Assembly: GCA_963781265.1 (NCBI GenBank)
Contig: CAWAFH010000004.1
Coordinates: 62,001 to 126,000 of the forward strand
DNA: 64,000 nt
Direction: 5' to 3'
DNA from: WHSW01 sp963781265
GTDB lineage: Bacteria > Actinomycetota > Thermoleophilia > Solirubrobacterales > 70-9
The notes under the pieces are model-generated. The model saw nothing but the letters and a program-made list of their open reading frames with translations. It had not been told where the DNA came from and did no database searches. The position numbers were made by a program, and so were the translations under genes. Shown here piece after piece: positions 16,100 through 25,309 of the stretch. Each line of letters opens with the position of its first letter. Positions within the stretch are counted from its first letter, which is position 1.

Positions 16100-17155
16100 A
16101 TGGGAATTTTCGGCAACCTCTTCCGGTTCGGCGGCCGCGACATGGCGGTTGACCTCGGCACCGCCAACACGCTCGTCTACGTGCGCGGGCGCGGCATCGT
16201 GCTCTCGGAGCCGTCCGTGGTGGCGGTCGACTCACACACGGGCGAGGTCCACGCGGTCGGCGTCGACGCGAAGCGCATGCTCGGCCGGACCCCCGGGAAC
16301 ATCACCGCGATCCGCCCGCTCAAGGACGGCGTAATCGCCGACTTCGACGTCACCGAGGAGATGCTCCGCCACTTCATCCAGCGCGTGCATCAGAACCGGT
16401 TCGCGCACCCGCGGGTGGTCGTCTGTGTTCCCTCCGGGGTGACCGGGGTCGAGAAGCGCGCGGTCGAGGAGGCATGCCTCTCGGCCGGCGCGCGAAAGGC
16501 GTACCTGATCGAGGAGCCGATGGCGGCGGCGATCGGCGCCGGGCTTCCGGTCGCCGACCCGACCGGATCGATGATCCTCGACATCGGCGGTGGCACCAGC
16601 GAGGTCGCGGTGATCTCGCTGGGCGGGATCGTCGTCTCGGAATCGATCCGGGTCGGAGGCGACGAGATGGACGATGCGATCGTCGCCCACTGCAAGCACC
16701 ACCACAAGCTCTTGATCGGCCAGCAGACCGCCGAGGAGGTGAAGCTCGAGCTCGGCTCGGCGACGCCCCTCGTCGACGACGAGGTGACCGAGATCCGCGG
16801 GCGCGACCTGGTCGGCGGCCTGCCGAAGACGATTCAGCTCACCGGGGCCGAGATCCGCCACGCGCTCGAGGAGCCGGTCAGTCAGATCGTCGCCGCGGTC
16901 AAGGAGACGCTCGACCGGACCCCGCCCGAGCTCGCCGGCGACATCATGGATCGCGGAATCACGCTCGCCGGCGGCGGCGCGCTCCTGCATGGGATCGACG
17001 TGCGGATGCGAGACGAGTGCCAGATGCCCTGCCAGCTGACGGAGTCCCCGCTCACCTGCGTCGCGGTCGGCTCCGGCCGCTCGCTCGAGGAGTTCGAGGT
17101 CATCCACCGGATGAACCGGACTACGGGCCGTCGGCGCGTCGGGGCGATCGCCTGA
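16100..17155 (+). CDS. mreB: Rod shape-determining protein MreB
   Basis: Bacterial actin that forms membrane-attached filaments and organises lateral wall synthesis. 351 aa from ATG 16100. The N-terminus MGIFGNLFRFGGRDMAVDLG resembles an amphipathic anchor followed by phosphate-1 motif DLGTANTLVYV. Phosphate-2 is ILDIGGGTSEVAVISL and the adenosine motif is GITLAGGGALLHG. The alternative upstream starts from 16025 would lie in the promoter. First gene of mreB-mreC-mreD-mrdA-rodA; its stop overlaps the mreC start (TGATG). Confidence 0.97.
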   Translation: MGIFGNLFRFGGRDMAVDLGTANTLVYVRGRGIVLSEPSVVAVDSHTGEVHAVGVDAKRMLGRTPGNITAIRPLKDGVIADFDVTEEMLRHFIQRVHQNRFAHPRVVVCVPSGVTGVEKRAVEEACLSAGARKAYLIEEPMAAAIGAGLPVADPTGSMILDIGGGTSEVAVISLGGIVVSESIRVGGDEMDDAIVAHCKHHHKLLIGQQTAEEVKLELGSATPLVDDEVTEIRGRDLVGGLPKTIQLTGAEIRHALEEPVSQIVAAVKETLDRTPPELAGDIMDRGITLAGGGALLHGIDVRMRDECQMPCQLTESPLTCVAVGSGRSLEEFEVIHRMNRTTGRRRVGAIA

Positions 17156-18030
17156 TGTATCGCAAGCAGGTGAGGCGGCGCCGAGCGGTTCTCGTCGCCT
17201 TGATCGTCCTGTCCCTGGTGCTGCTGTCGAGCCACTTCTCGGAGGCCGACAGCGGCCCGCTGCACACGATCCAGCGCGGCGTCGCGACGGTCTTCGCCCC
17301 GGTCGGCGAGGTCGCCGAGCGCGCCCTGAAGCCCGGCCGCGATCTGATCAACTGGTTCGACGAGACGTTCGCCGCCCGCGGCGAGAACGAGGACCTCCAG
17401 GCGGAGGTCGAGAAGCTCCGCGCCGAGGTCGTCGCCGCCGAGGGCGCCGAGAACGACAACGAGCAGTTCCGCAAGCTCCTCAACCTCTCCGACGAGAACC
17501 CCGGGCTCGGCGAGTACGACCTGGTGACCGCGCGCGTCACCCAGCGCTCGCCCTCGGTCTGGTTCTCCGACGTCACCATCGATCACGGCTCGAGCTCGGG
17601 GATCGAGCGCAACGACGCGGTCGTCAACGGCGACGGCCTCGTCGGGCGGGTGACCGATGTCACGGCGGGCACCGCGCAGGTCCAGCTGATCACCGATCAC
17701 GACAACGCGGTCTCGGGTCAGGTGCTGCCGTCCGGCCCGACCGGGATCGTCGAGCCCGAGGTGGGCAACCCGGAGGACCTGCTGCTGGACTTCATCGACA
17801 ACGACGAGACCATCCAGGAGAACCAGACGGTCGCGACCGCCGGCTGGTCGAACGGAACCGTCTCCTCGGCGTACCCGCCGGGGCTGCCGATCGGCCGCGT
17901 CAGCCAGGCCGAGGCCGGCGAGCAGCAGCAGTTCCAGCGCGTGCATGTCGAGCCCTTCGCCGACCTGCGCCAGCTCGAGTACCTGCAGGTGCTGACCGGC
18001 GGGCCGGCGCGACCGGGGGTGCCCGGATGA
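17155..18030 (+). CDS. mreC: Rod shape-determining protein MreC
   Basis: Bitopic elongasome scaffold that activates PBP2. 291 aa: basic N-terminus, one transmembrane segment (about 9-29), a coiled coil (about 74-105, ENEDLQAEVEKLRAEV) and the beta-barrel MreC domain with TARVTQRSPSVWFSDVTIDHG and LITDHDNAVSGQV. The ATG overlaps the mreB stop and the end overlaps mreD by four bases, so the operon is tightly coupled. Length and layout are typical. Confidence 0.93.
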   Translation: MYRKQVRRRRAVLVALIVLSLVLLSSHFSEADSGPLHTIQRGVATVFAPVGEVAERALKPGRDLINWFDETFAARGENEDLQAEVEKLRAEVVAAEGAENDNEQFRKLLNLSDENPGLGEYDLVTARVTQRSPSVWFSDVTIDHGSSSGIERNDAVVNGDGLVGRVTDVTAGTAQVQLITDHDNAVSGQVLPSGPTGIVEPEVGNPEDLLLDFIDNDETIQENQTVATAGWSNGTVSSAYPPGLPIGRVSQAEAGEQQQFQRVHVEPFADLRQLEYLQVLTGGPARPGVPG

Positions 18031-18659
18031 TCGTCACCCCCCGCATTGCCCTGCGCATCGCGCTGATCGTGATCGTCGCGGTGATCCTCCAGGTCTCGTT
18101 CTTCTCCTTCATCTCGATCTTCGGGGCGACGCCGTACGTGGTCCCGGTCGTCGTCGTCGCGCTCGGGCTGCTCGGCGGCGGCGTGGTCGGCGCCGTCTGC
18201 GGGTTCGCCGCCGGACTGCTGATGGACTCGCTGCTGCTTCAGACGCTCGGCGTCTCCTCGCTCGTCCTGCTGTCGATCGGCTATCTGGCCGGGCGCTACC
18301 GCGAGGGCTTCGAGATCCGCAGCGGCATCGTCCCGGCGCTGCTCGCCGGCGCCTTCACGATGCTCGCCGCCGCCGGCTTCGCCGCGGTCGAGCTGATGCT
18401 CGGGGTCGACGCACCGGTCAGCCTGCTGGTCGTCCGCGAGATCCTCGTCCAGGGCCTGCTCGGCGGCCTGCTCGGCTTCGCCGTCTACCCGCTCGTCCGC
18501 TGGGTCCTCGGACCGGCGCTCGTCGACTACAGGCCGTCCAGTCGCCTGCTCGGCGCGGGGCGCCTTCGCCGCCGCGCCGCTCGTCGCAGCCGCAGCCTCG
18601 AGCACACCGCGCCGCGGCGGCGCTCGCGCCGCGCCCCGGCGCATGGAGGGGTCTCCTGA
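18027..18659 (+). CDS. mreD: Rod shape-determining protein MreD
   Basis: Polytopic membrane partner of MreC and MreB. 210 aa with about five hydrophobic segments in the first 165 residues (RIALIVIVAVILQVSFF onward). Conserved small-residue pattern GFAAGLLMDSL matches MreD. The last about 45 residues are a basic, Arg-rich cytoplasmic tail, longer than in many MreD proteins. ATGA overlap with mreC and TGATG overlap with mrdA show translational coupling. MreD is weakly conserved, so the call leans partly on operon position. Confidence 0.88.
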   Translation: MIVTPRIALRIALIVIVAVILQVSFFSFISIFGATPYVVPVVVVALGLLGGGVVGAVCGFAAGLLMDSLLLQTLGVSSLVLLSIGYLAGRYREGFEIRSGIVPALLAGAFTMLAAAGFAAVELMLGVDAPVSLLVVREILVQGLLGGLLGFAVYPLVRWVLGPALVDYRPSSRLLGAGRLRRRAARRSRSLEHTAPRRRSRRAPAHGGVS

Positions 18660-20611
18660 TGGGCCCGGACTGGCGCCGACCGCAGCAGCCCGCCCAGTTC
18701 GCGTTCCGGGTCGCCGTCCTCGGCGGCATCGGCCTGGTCGCGTTCGCGATCATCTTCCTGCGCCTCTGGTACCTCGAGGTGCTCTCGGGCGATCAGTACC
18801 TGGCGAAGGCGCAGAACAACCAGGTGCGCGAGTTCACCGTGCAGGCGCCGCGCGGCGAGGTCCTCGACCGCCACGGCGACGTGCTGGTCAACAACCGCAC
18901 CGCCCTGGAGCTCCAGGTCAACGTCCCCGACCTGCCGAACTCGAAGCTGCGCCGCCAGCGCCTCTTCGAGCGCGTCAGCGAGTTCTCGGGCCTGCGACCA
19001 GCGCAGATCCGCAACAAGATCCGCTCCGAGGCCAAGGAGTGCGCGGCCTGCCCGGCGGTCCTGCGCCGCGACGTGCCCTACGACACCGTCTACTACCTGC
19101 GCGAGAACCAGAACCGGTTCCCCGGGATCTCGGTCGAGCGCGTCTACGTGCGCCACTACCCGCAGGGCTCGCTCGCCGCGCACCTGCTCGGCTACGCGGG
19201 CGAGGTCGACTCGACCCAGCTCGACGACCCGCGCTACGACGCGCTGCAGCCCGGCGACCAGGTCGGCAAGGACGGGGTGGAGTCCGCCTACGACAGCCTC
19301 CTGCGCGGCACGAACGGCGAGACCAAGGTCCAGGTCGACGCCGCCGGACAGCCGACCGGCGGCCAGCTCTCCTCGCGCGAGCCGCAGACGGGCAACGACC
19401 TCGTGCTGACGATCGACGACGCGGTCCAGCAGGCGGGCGAGCAGGCGATCGCCTCGATCGGCCTCCCCGGCGGCTTCGTCGCCATGAACATCCACACGGG
19501 CCAGCTCTACGGCCTCGGCTCCAGCCCGAGCTACGATCCCTCGATCTTCGCCAAGCCGCGGGTCCCCCCGTCGGTCTACAAGGCGCTCACCGACGAGGAC
19601 CTGGGCGCGCCGCTGTTCGACCGCGCCACCAACGGCTTCTATCCGACCGGCTCGACCTTCAAGCCGATCACCGCGCTCGCGGCGCTCGACTCGGGCGCGC
19701 TCGGCCTGAGCGAGATCATCAACGACACCGGCGACTTCCCGCTCGGCGACGGCCAGGTGCTCCACAACGCCGGGGACGCGGTCAACGGGCCGATCGAACT
19801 GCGCCAGGCGCTCAAGGTCTCGTCCGACGTCTTCTTCTACACGCTCGGCTATCGCATGGACAGGGGCAACGACACCGGCGACGGCGGCCCGCTCCAGCAG
19901 TGGGCGAGGGCGCTCGGGATCGGCCAGCCCACGGGCCTCGACGTGGGCGGCGAGGGCGAGGGCCTGCTGCCGACGCCCGCCTGGCGCAACGCGCTCTACC
20001 GCAAGTCCCAGGACCCCGAGTCGCCGGGCGGCAAGGACGTGGTGCCCAACGACTTCTACAAGTACGGCGGCCTCGACCGGCCGTGGACGGTGGGCGACAA
20101 CGTCAACCTCTCCGTCGGCCAGGGCGACCTGCAGGCCGACCCGCTCCAGATGGCGGTCGCCTACGCGGCGATCGCCAACGGCGGCGATCTGGTCCGCCCG
20201 CACGTCGGGCTGCGCGTCCAGGACCCGCAGGGGCGCACGATCCAGGAGATCGACCCGGCGGTCCGCGATCACGTGGACATCGACCCGGCCGCGCAGCGGA
20301 CGATCATGGACGGCCTGCACGGCGCCGCGATGGAGCCGGGCGGGACGTCCTACCCGGTCTTCGGCGGCTATCCGATCGACATCGCCGGCAAGACCGGCAC
20401 CGCGGAGCGCGGCGTCGGCGAGGCCGATCAGTCCTGGTACATGGCGGTGGCGCCGTACGACAACCCGAAGTACGTGGTCGCGGTGACGATCGAGCGCGGC
20501 GGCTTCGGCGCCGACACCGCCGCTCCGGTGGCGCGGCTGATCCTCGATCAGCTGCTCAAGGTCGACGAGTCCAAGGTCGACGAGGTCTCGAGCGACGGGC
20601 CGGTGGAGTGA
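18659..20611 (+). CDS. mrdA: Penicillin-binding protein 2 (elongasome transpeptidase)
   Basis: Class B PBP that cross-links peptidoglycan during lateral growth with RodA. 650 aa: short cytoplasmic tail, transmembrane segment (about 19-42), pedestal/dimerisation domain with APRGEVLDRHGDVLV, then the transpeptidase domain. The catalytic Ser332 lies in TGSTFKPIT (SxxK, Lys335), the SxN-position motif is SSDVFF, and KTGTAE starts at Lys578. A stretch ECAACPAV near 120-128 adds two Cys that could form a disulfide outside the membrane. Coupled to mreD and rodA by overlaps. Confidence 0.96.
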   Translation: MGPDWRRPQQPAQFAFRVAVLGGIGLVAFAIIFLRLWYLEVLSGDQYLAKAQNNQVREFTVQAPRGEVLDRHGDVLVNNRTALELQVNVPDLPNSKLRRQRLFERVSEFSGLRPAQIRNKIRSEAKECAACPAVLRRDVPYDTVYYLRENQNRFPGISVERVYVRHYPQGSLAAHLLGYAGEVDSTQLDDPRYDALQPGDQVGKDGVESAYDSLLRGTNGETKVQVDAAGQPTGGQLSSREPQTGNDLVLTIDDAVQQAGEQAIASIGLPGGFVAMNIHTGQLYGLGSSPSYDPSIFAKPRVPPSVYKALTDEDLGAPLFDRATNGFYPTGSTFKPITALAALDSGALGLSEIINDTGDFPLGDGQVLHNAGDAVNGPIELRQALKVSSDVFFYTLGYRMDRGNDTGDGGPLQQWARALGIGQPTGLDVGGEGEGLLPTPAWRNALYRKSQDPESPGGKDVVPNDFYKYGGLDRPWTVGDNVNLSVGQGDLQADPLQMAVAYAAIANGGDLVRPHVGLRVQDPQGRTIQEIDPAVRDHVDIDPAAQRTIMDGLHGAAMEPGGTSYPVFGGYPIDIAGKTGTAERGVGEADQSWYMAVAPYDNPKYVVAVTIERGGFGADTAAPVARLILDQLLKVDESKVDEVSSDGPVE

Positions 20612-21813
20612 TGGAGGCCTATCGCCGTCCGCGGCCGCAGACCTTCGACCGCCGCTCGCGGGCGAGCCTGTTCGAGCGCGCCGGGTTCAACAGCCTCGAC
20701 CCGTGGCTGCTGTTCGCCGGGATCGCGCTGATCGCGTTCTCGATCTACACGCTCGGGGTCGCGACCAGCGAGGACGTGCCCGGCAACCCGTACTACTACG
20801 TCGTCCGCCAGTCGATCTACGCCGTGATCGGGATCGCCCTGATGTTCGGCATGGCGCGAATCGACTACTCGCGCTTCCGCGAGCTGCGCGTCGGCATCTA
20901 CACGGCGATGATCGGGATGATCATCCTGGTCCTGATGCTCGGCGAGGCGACCCGCGGGTCGCGGCGCTGGATCGAGCTGCCGTTCTTCACCTTCCAGCCG
21001 TCCGAGCTCGGCAAGGTGCTGCTGGTGATCACGCTGGCCGCGTTCGTGATCGACCGCTCGCGGCGCAGCGACTCCGACATCCGCCGGACGGTCCGCCTGC
21101 TCGCGCTGGGGCTGTTCCCGGCGGCGCTCGTCTTCATCCAGCCGGACCTCGGCACGGCCCTCGTCTACGGCGTCATCACGCTCGCCGTGCTGTTCATCGC
21201 CGGGGTGCCGTGGAGCCACTTCGCGGCCCTGATCGGCGGCGCGCTGGCGCTCGTCGCGACCGTGCTCGTGATCGCTCCGGCCGTCGGTGTCCCTATCCTC
21301 GCTGACTATCAGCAGGAGCGCCTGACCGCCTTCCTGCACCCCAGCGACGACCCCGCTGACTCCAGCTATCAGATCAACCAAGCTCTGATCGCCGTAGGCT
21401 CCGGGGGCAAGACCGGACGCGGCGATGACGCAACTCAGACAAACAACGGCTTCCTTCCGGAGCGCCACACAGACTTCATCTTCGCCGTCGTCGGCGAACG
21501 CTTCGGCTTTGTCGGAGCCGCGTTCTTACTTTCCCTATACGCCCTGCTCATCTGGAGGGCGCTGCGCACGATGACTCTCTCGAAGAACCTCTACGGCAGC
21601 ATGATCGCCGGCGGAATCGCCGCGATGCTGATGTTCCAGGTCTTCGTCAACGTCGGCATGAACGTGGGGATCATGCCGATCACAGGCATTCCCTTGCCAT
21701 TGATGAGCTCTGGTGGCTCGTCCGTGATCGTCACCTTCCTGGCGCTCGGACTGTTACAGAGCATTTACGTGCAAGCGCAGCTCTCCTCGAGACGGGGCTC
21801 AACTCCGTTTTGA
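20611..21813 (+). CDS. rodA: Rod shape-determining protein RodA (SEDS peptidoglycan glycosyltransferase)
   Basis: Polymerises lipid II into glycan strands with PBP2. 400 aa from ATG 20611, overlapping the mrdA stop. About ten transmembrane segments; SEDS signatures include GSRRWIELPFFTFQPSELGK, FIQPDLGTALVYG, the catalytic-loop region LPERHTDFIFAVVGERFGFVG and the C-terminal MNVGIMPITGIPLPLMSSGG. Base composition falls toward more A/T-rich codons between about 21310 and 21560 (CTATCC, CAAACAAAC), which is unusual for this genome. The RNase E/G gene follows directly. Confidence 0.96.
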   Translation: MEAYRRPRPQTFDRRSRASLFERAGFNSLDPWLLFAGIALIAFSIYTLGVATSEDVPGNPYYYVVRQSIYAVIGIALMFGMARIDYSRFRELRVGIYTAMIGMIILVLMLGEATRGSRRWIELPFFTFQPSELGKVLLVITLAAFVIDRSRRSDSDIRRTVRLLALGLFPAALVFIQPDLGTALVYGVITLAVLFIAGVPWSHFAALIGGALALVATVLVIAPAVGVPILADYQQERLTAFLHPSDDPADSSYQINQALIAVGSGGKTGRGDDATQTNNGFLPERHTDFIFAVVGERFGFVGAAFLLSLYALLIWRALRTMTLSKNLYGSMIAGGIAAMLMFQVFVNVGMNVGIMPITGIPLPLMSSGGSSVIVTFLALGLLQSIYVQAQLSSRRGSTPF

Positions 21814-21824
21814 GGTGATTTCAA

Positions 21825-23702
21825 CTGAAGAAGCGAATTCTCGTCTCCGTTGACGCGGGTGAGACCCGCGTCGCGGTACTAGAAGGCAAGGGCTCGGCCC
21901 GCCAGGGCCAGAAGGGCCGGCCGGCGGCCAACCGCGCGACCCCGCGCGACGGCTTCAAGGTCGCCGAGCTCTACGTCGAACGGCGCAGCTCGCGCTCGAT
22001 CGTCGGCAACATCTACAAGGGCGTCGTGGACAACGTGCTCCCGGGCATGGAGGCCGCGTTCGTCGACATCGGCCTGGAGCGCAACGGCTTCCTGCACGTC
22101 GACGAGATCGTCACGCCCGACGGCAAGAAGGCGCCGCGGCGCGGCCACGGCCACGGGCGGCGGATCGACGAGCTGATCAAGCCGAAGCAGGAGGTCCTCG
22201 TCCAGGTGGTCAAGGACCCGCTGAAGTCGAAGGGCGCGCGCCTCTCGATGCAGCTCTCGATCGCCGGGCGCTACCTGGTCTACATGCCGAGCGGCGCCGG
22301 CGTCGGCGCCTCGCGCCGGCTTCCGGACTCCGAGCGCGACCGCCAGCGCAAGCTGCTGCAGAAGATCCACGACGGCGAGGGCGGCGTGATCGTCCGCACC
22401 GCCGCCCAGGGCGCGCGCAAGGAGGACTTCGAGCGCGACCTCGCCTACCTGCACAAGCTGCACGAGGTCATGGAGCGCCGCGCCGAGGACGTGAAGGCGC
22501 CGAACCTGGTCTTCCAGGAGGCCGACCTCTCGATCCGCGTGCTTCGCGACGTGCTCACCAAGGAGTTCGACGCCGCGATCATCGACGATGAGAAGCAGCA
22601 CCAGCGGGTGACGAGCTTCTTCCAGCGCACCGCGCCGGAGCTGGTCGAGTTCGTCGAGCTCTACGAGGGCGCTGAGCCGCTGCTCGAGCGCGAGGGCGCC
22701 GCCGAGGCGTTCGACCAGGTGCTGACCCGCCGCGCCGACCTGGCGTCGGGCGGCTATCTGATGATCGACTACGCCGAAGCGCTGACCGTCATCGACGTCA
22801 ACACCGGCAGCTTCACCGGTCGCGGCAAGGGCCGGCTCGAGGACACGATCACCAAGGTCAACGTCGAGGCCGCCGAGGAGGTCGTGCGCCAGATGCGGCT
22901 GCGCGACATCGGCGGGATCATCGTCATCGACTTCATCGACATGGCGAAGGCGAAGAACCGCGACCAGGTCCTGAAGACGCTCAAGAAGGCGCTCGACGCC
23001 GACAAGACGAAGAGCTACGTGATGGAGGTGTCGCCGCTCGGCCTGGTCGAGATGACGCGCCAGAACGTCACCGACGGCGTCCGCGAGATCCTCACCCACA
23101 CGTGTCCGACCTGCGAGGGCGAGGGCGTCGTGCGCTCGGCCGAGACGATGGCGATCGAGGTGATCCGCAAGCTGCGCCAGCTGGCGGCCGATGAGCCCGA
23201 GCCCGAGGCGTTCTTGATCCGGGTCAACCCGGCGGTGGCCGCGGAGCTGGTCTCCGAGGGCAGCGGGCTGGTCGAGCTCGAGGCAGAGACGTCGAAGCAC
23301 TTCCACTTCGAGGGCGGCGAGGCGCTCGCGATCGAGACCTACGAGGTCGTCGACCGTGGCAGCCGCGACCAGATCGAGGAGCGGGCGCTGCCGTTCCGGG
23401 TCGGCGAGGAGGTGCTCGTGACGATCGAGGAGCCCCACATGTACAACGCCGACGACGCGATCGCCCGCGTTGACAGCTACATCGTCAGCGTCAGCGGCGG
23501 CGGCGCTCACGTCGGGGAGCGGCGCCTGGTGGCGATCGAGAGCGTCGCCCGTTCGGCCGCGACCGCCGCGCTGCTGGACGAGAACGGAGAGAAGATCGAG
23601 AAGCTAGAATCCTCCGCTCCCTCGGGAAGGCGTCGCGGTCGCCGAGGTGGCCGCCGACGTAGCCGCGCGCGCAGCGGAGGCGGCTCGAGCGACGAGGGCT
23701 GA
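21825..23702 (+). CDS. rng: Ribonuclease E/G family endoribonuclease, probable CTG start
   Basis: Endoribonuclease of the RNase E/G family, active in rRNA processing and mRNA decay. Extending the frame upstream of the first ordinary start (GTG 22026) gives LKKRILVSVDAGETRVAVLE, the expected N-terminus, beginning at CTG 21825. A GAGGTGA Shine-Dalgarno at 21812-21818 sits 6 nt before this CTG, and starting at 22026 would cut the S1 domain, whose first strand GNIYKGVVDNVLPGMEAAF begins upstream. The catalytic domain has DVNTGSFTGRG and IIVIDFIDM (metal-binding Asp residues) and CPTCEGEGVV (zinc link). 625 aa, ending in a basic Arg/Gly tail. It links the elongasome operon to rplU-rpmA. Confidence 0.92.
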   Translation: MKKRILVSVDAGETRVAVLEGKGSARQGQKGRPAANRATPRDGFKVAELYVERRSSRSIVGNIYKGVVDNVLPGMEAAFVDIGLERNGFLHVDEIVTPDGKKAPRRGHGHGRRIDELIKPKQEVLVQVVKDPLKSKGARLSMQLSIAGRYLVYMPSGAGVGASRRLPDSERDRQRKLLQKIHDGEGGVIVRTAAQGARKEDFERDLAYLHKLHEVMERRAEDVKAPNLVFQEADLSIRVLRDVLTKEFDAAIIDDEKQHQRVTSFFQRTAPELVEFVELYEGAEPLLEREGAAEAFDQVLTRRADLASGGYLMIDYAEALTVIDVNTGSFTGRGKGRLEDTITKVNVEAAEEVVRQMRLRDIGGIIVIDFIDMAKAKNRDQVLKTLKKALDADKTKSYVMEVSPLGLVEMTRQNVTDGVREILTHTCPTCEGEGVVRSAETMAIEVIRKLRQLAADEPEPEAFLIRVNPAVAAELVSEGSGLVELEAETSKHFHFEGGEALAIETYEVVDRGSRDQIEERALPFRVGEEVLVTIEEPHMYNADDAIARVDSYIVSVSGGGAHVGERRLVAIESVARSAATAALLDENGEKIEKLESSAPSGRRRGRRGGRRRSRARSGGGSSDEG

Positions 23703-23707
23703 AGACC

Positions 23708-24253
23708 ATGGCAGACACTTACGCGATCATCGAAAGCGGTGGCAAGCAGTACCGCGCCGAGAAGGGCGGGACGCTGGTCGTCGACCGCCTGAAGGCCGAC
23801 GAGGGCGCCAAGGTCAACCTGCGCGCGGTCATGTTCCGCGGCGACAAGGACGTGCTCGTCGGCGGCACCGACCTCGAGAAGGTCAAGGTCGAGGCGACCG
23901 TCACCGGTCACGAGCGCGGCGAGAAGATCCGCGTCTTCAAGTACCGCGCCAAGAAGGGCTACCGCAAGCGGGCCGGTCACCGGTCCGAGCTGACCAGGCT
24001 CGAGGTGACCGAGGTCAAGCTGCTGACCCGCAAGCCGGCCACCCCGAAGGCCGAGCCGAAGACCGCGCCGGCCAAGAAGGACGAGGGCGCGGCAAAGGAC
24101 GAGGCAGCGACGGAGAAGCCGAAGGCGCCGGCGCGAAAGCCCGCGGCCAAGAAGCCGGCCGCCAAGAAGCCCGCGGCGGCCAAGCGCCGCGCCGCCAAGA
24201 AGCCCGCCGCGCGCAGGCCCGCGGCGAAGAAGACCGACGACAAGGAGGGCTAG
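23708..24253 (+). CDS. rplU: 50S ribosomal protein L21 with Lys/Ala/Pro-rich C-terminal extension
   Basis: Large-subunit protein that binds 23S rRNA. The first about 100 residues are ordinary L21 (YAIIESGGKQYRAEKGG, KYRAKKGYRKRAGHR). Residues about 105-181 are an added tail of KKPAAKKPAAAKRR-type repeats, histone H1-like, strongly basic and disordered. Total 181 aa compared with about 103 for standard L21. The tail may contact rRNA or other nucleic acid. It starts five bases after the RNase E/G stop and is followed by rpmA after five bases. Confidence 0.95.
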   Translation: MADTYAIIESGGKQYRAEKGGTLVVDRLKADEGAKVNLRAVMFRGDKDVLVGGTDLEKVKVEATVTGHERGEKIRVFKYRAKKGYRKRAGHRSELTRLEVTEVKLLTRKPATPKAEPKTAPAKKDEGAAKDEAATEKPKAPARKPAAKKPAAKKPAAAKRRAAKKPAARRPAAKKTDDKEG

Positions 24254-24258
24254 GGACG

Positions 24259-24513
24259 ATGGCGCACAAGAAGGGGCTCGGCTCGAGCCGCAACGGCCGC
24301 GATTCCAACCCGAAGATGCTCGGCGTGAAGATCTTCGCGGGCCAGCAGGTGGCCGGCGGCGAGATCCTCGTCCGCCAGCGCGGCACCAAGTTCCGCCCCG
24401 GCGACGGCGCCGGCCTCGGCCGCGACCACACGATCTTCGCGACCCGCGCCGGCACGGTCGAGTTCACCCCGGCCCGCAAGGGCCGCGTCGTCTCGGTCGT
24501 CGAGTCCGAGTAA
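24259..24513 (+). CDS. rpmA: 50S ribosomal protein L27
   Basis: Protein near the peptidyl-transferase centre. 84 aa, typical length. The start MAHKKGLGSSRNGRDSNPK matches the mature L27 N-terminus with no cleavable extension, and GGEILVRQRGTKFRPG is the family core. ATG 24259 has a GGGAC Shine-Dalgarno-like stretch overlapping the rplU stop. A strong hairpin downstream at 24541-24585 probably ends this operon. Confidence 0.97.
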   Translation: MAHKKGLGSSRNGRDSNPKMLGVKIFAGQQVAGGEILVRQRGTKFRPGDGAGLGRDHTIFATRAGTVEFTPARKGRVVSVVESE

Positions 24514-24540
24514 GCGGCGCCCGGCCGCGGCCCCGGGCCT

Positions 24541-24585
24541 CGAGTGGTATCCGAGGCTCGCATAGCGAGCCCGATCGACCACTCG
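24541..24585 (+). terminator. Two-tier hairpin downstream of rpmA
   Basis: The outer arms CGAGTGGT (24541-24548) and ACCACTCG (24578-24585) are perfect complements, as are inner arms GGCTCGC (24555-24561) and GCGAGCC (24565-24571) around loop ATA. No T-run follows, so it may be a processing or stabilising structure rather than a classical intrinsic terminator. Confidence 0.55.
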
Positions 24586-24646
24586 ACCGCGCAGGGCGGG
24601 CCAGACGTCGCGATTTCGCCCGCCCGCGGCGGTTAGGCTGGAACCG

Positions 24647-25309
24647 GTGGAGGTCTCACGCGCCGACGATGCCGAGCTGGTCGCCGCGCTGCGCCGCGGT
24701 GATCAGGAGGTGTTCGCGGCGCTCGTGGACGAGCTCAACCCGGCGCTGATGCGGTTGGCCCTCGCCCACGTGGCGAGCCGCGCGGTCGCCGAGGACGTCG
24801 TGCAGGACACCTGGCTCGGCGTGATCAAGGGCATCGACCGGTTCGAGGGGCGCTCGGCTCTGCGGACCTGGATCTTCCAGATCCTCCTCAACACCGCCCG
24901 CACCAGGGGCAAGCGCGAGAAGCGCACGCTGCCGTTCTCGTCCCTGCGGCGCCGCGCCGAGGAGGGCCGGGACGAGCCCGCGGTCGACGCCGACCGCTTC
25001 CAGGGTCGCGACGGCCAGCGACCCGGCTGGTGGGCGCGCCCGCCGGCCGAGTGGGAGGGGGTCGACGCTCGGATCGAGAACGACGAGTTGCGCGACACGC
25101 TGCTCGAGGCGATCGCCGACCTGCCCCCGCGCCAGCGCGACGTGATCGTCCTGCGCGACCTGCAGGGATATTCGGCCGAGGAGGCGTGCAACATCCTCGA
25201 CCTCAGCGAGACGAACCAACGAGTGCTCTTGCACCGGGCGCGGTCCAAGGTCCGCGCGGCGGTTGAGGCCCGCCTCGACGAGGAGCGGGCCGTGGGGGTG
25301 GGCGCATGA
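24647..25309 (+). CDS. ECF-type RNA polymerase sigma factor
   Basis: 220 aa extracytoplasmic-function sigma factor. Region 2 shows EDVVQDTWLGVIKGIDRFEG with RTWIFQILLNTART; region 4 shows LPPRQRDVIVLRDLQGYSAEEACNILDLSETN followed by a recognition helix VLLHRARSKVR. A linker of about 55 residues (GRDGQRPGWWARPPAEWEG) is longer than usual between the regions. TAGGCT (24634-24639) lies 7 nt before the GTG, pointing to leaderless expression. Its last codons overlap the anti-sigma gene by four bases, so the two should be produced together. Confidence 0.92.
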   Translation: MEVSRADDAELVAALRRGDQEVFAALVDELNPALMRLALAHVASRAVAEDVVQDTWLGVIKGIDRFEGRSALRTWIFQILLNTARTRGKREKRTLPFSSLRRRAEEGRDEPAVDADRFQGRDGQRPGWWARPPAEWEGVDARIENDELRDTLLEAIADLPPRQRDVIVLRDLQGYSAEEACNILDLSETNQRVLLHRARSKVRAAVEARLDEERAVGVGA

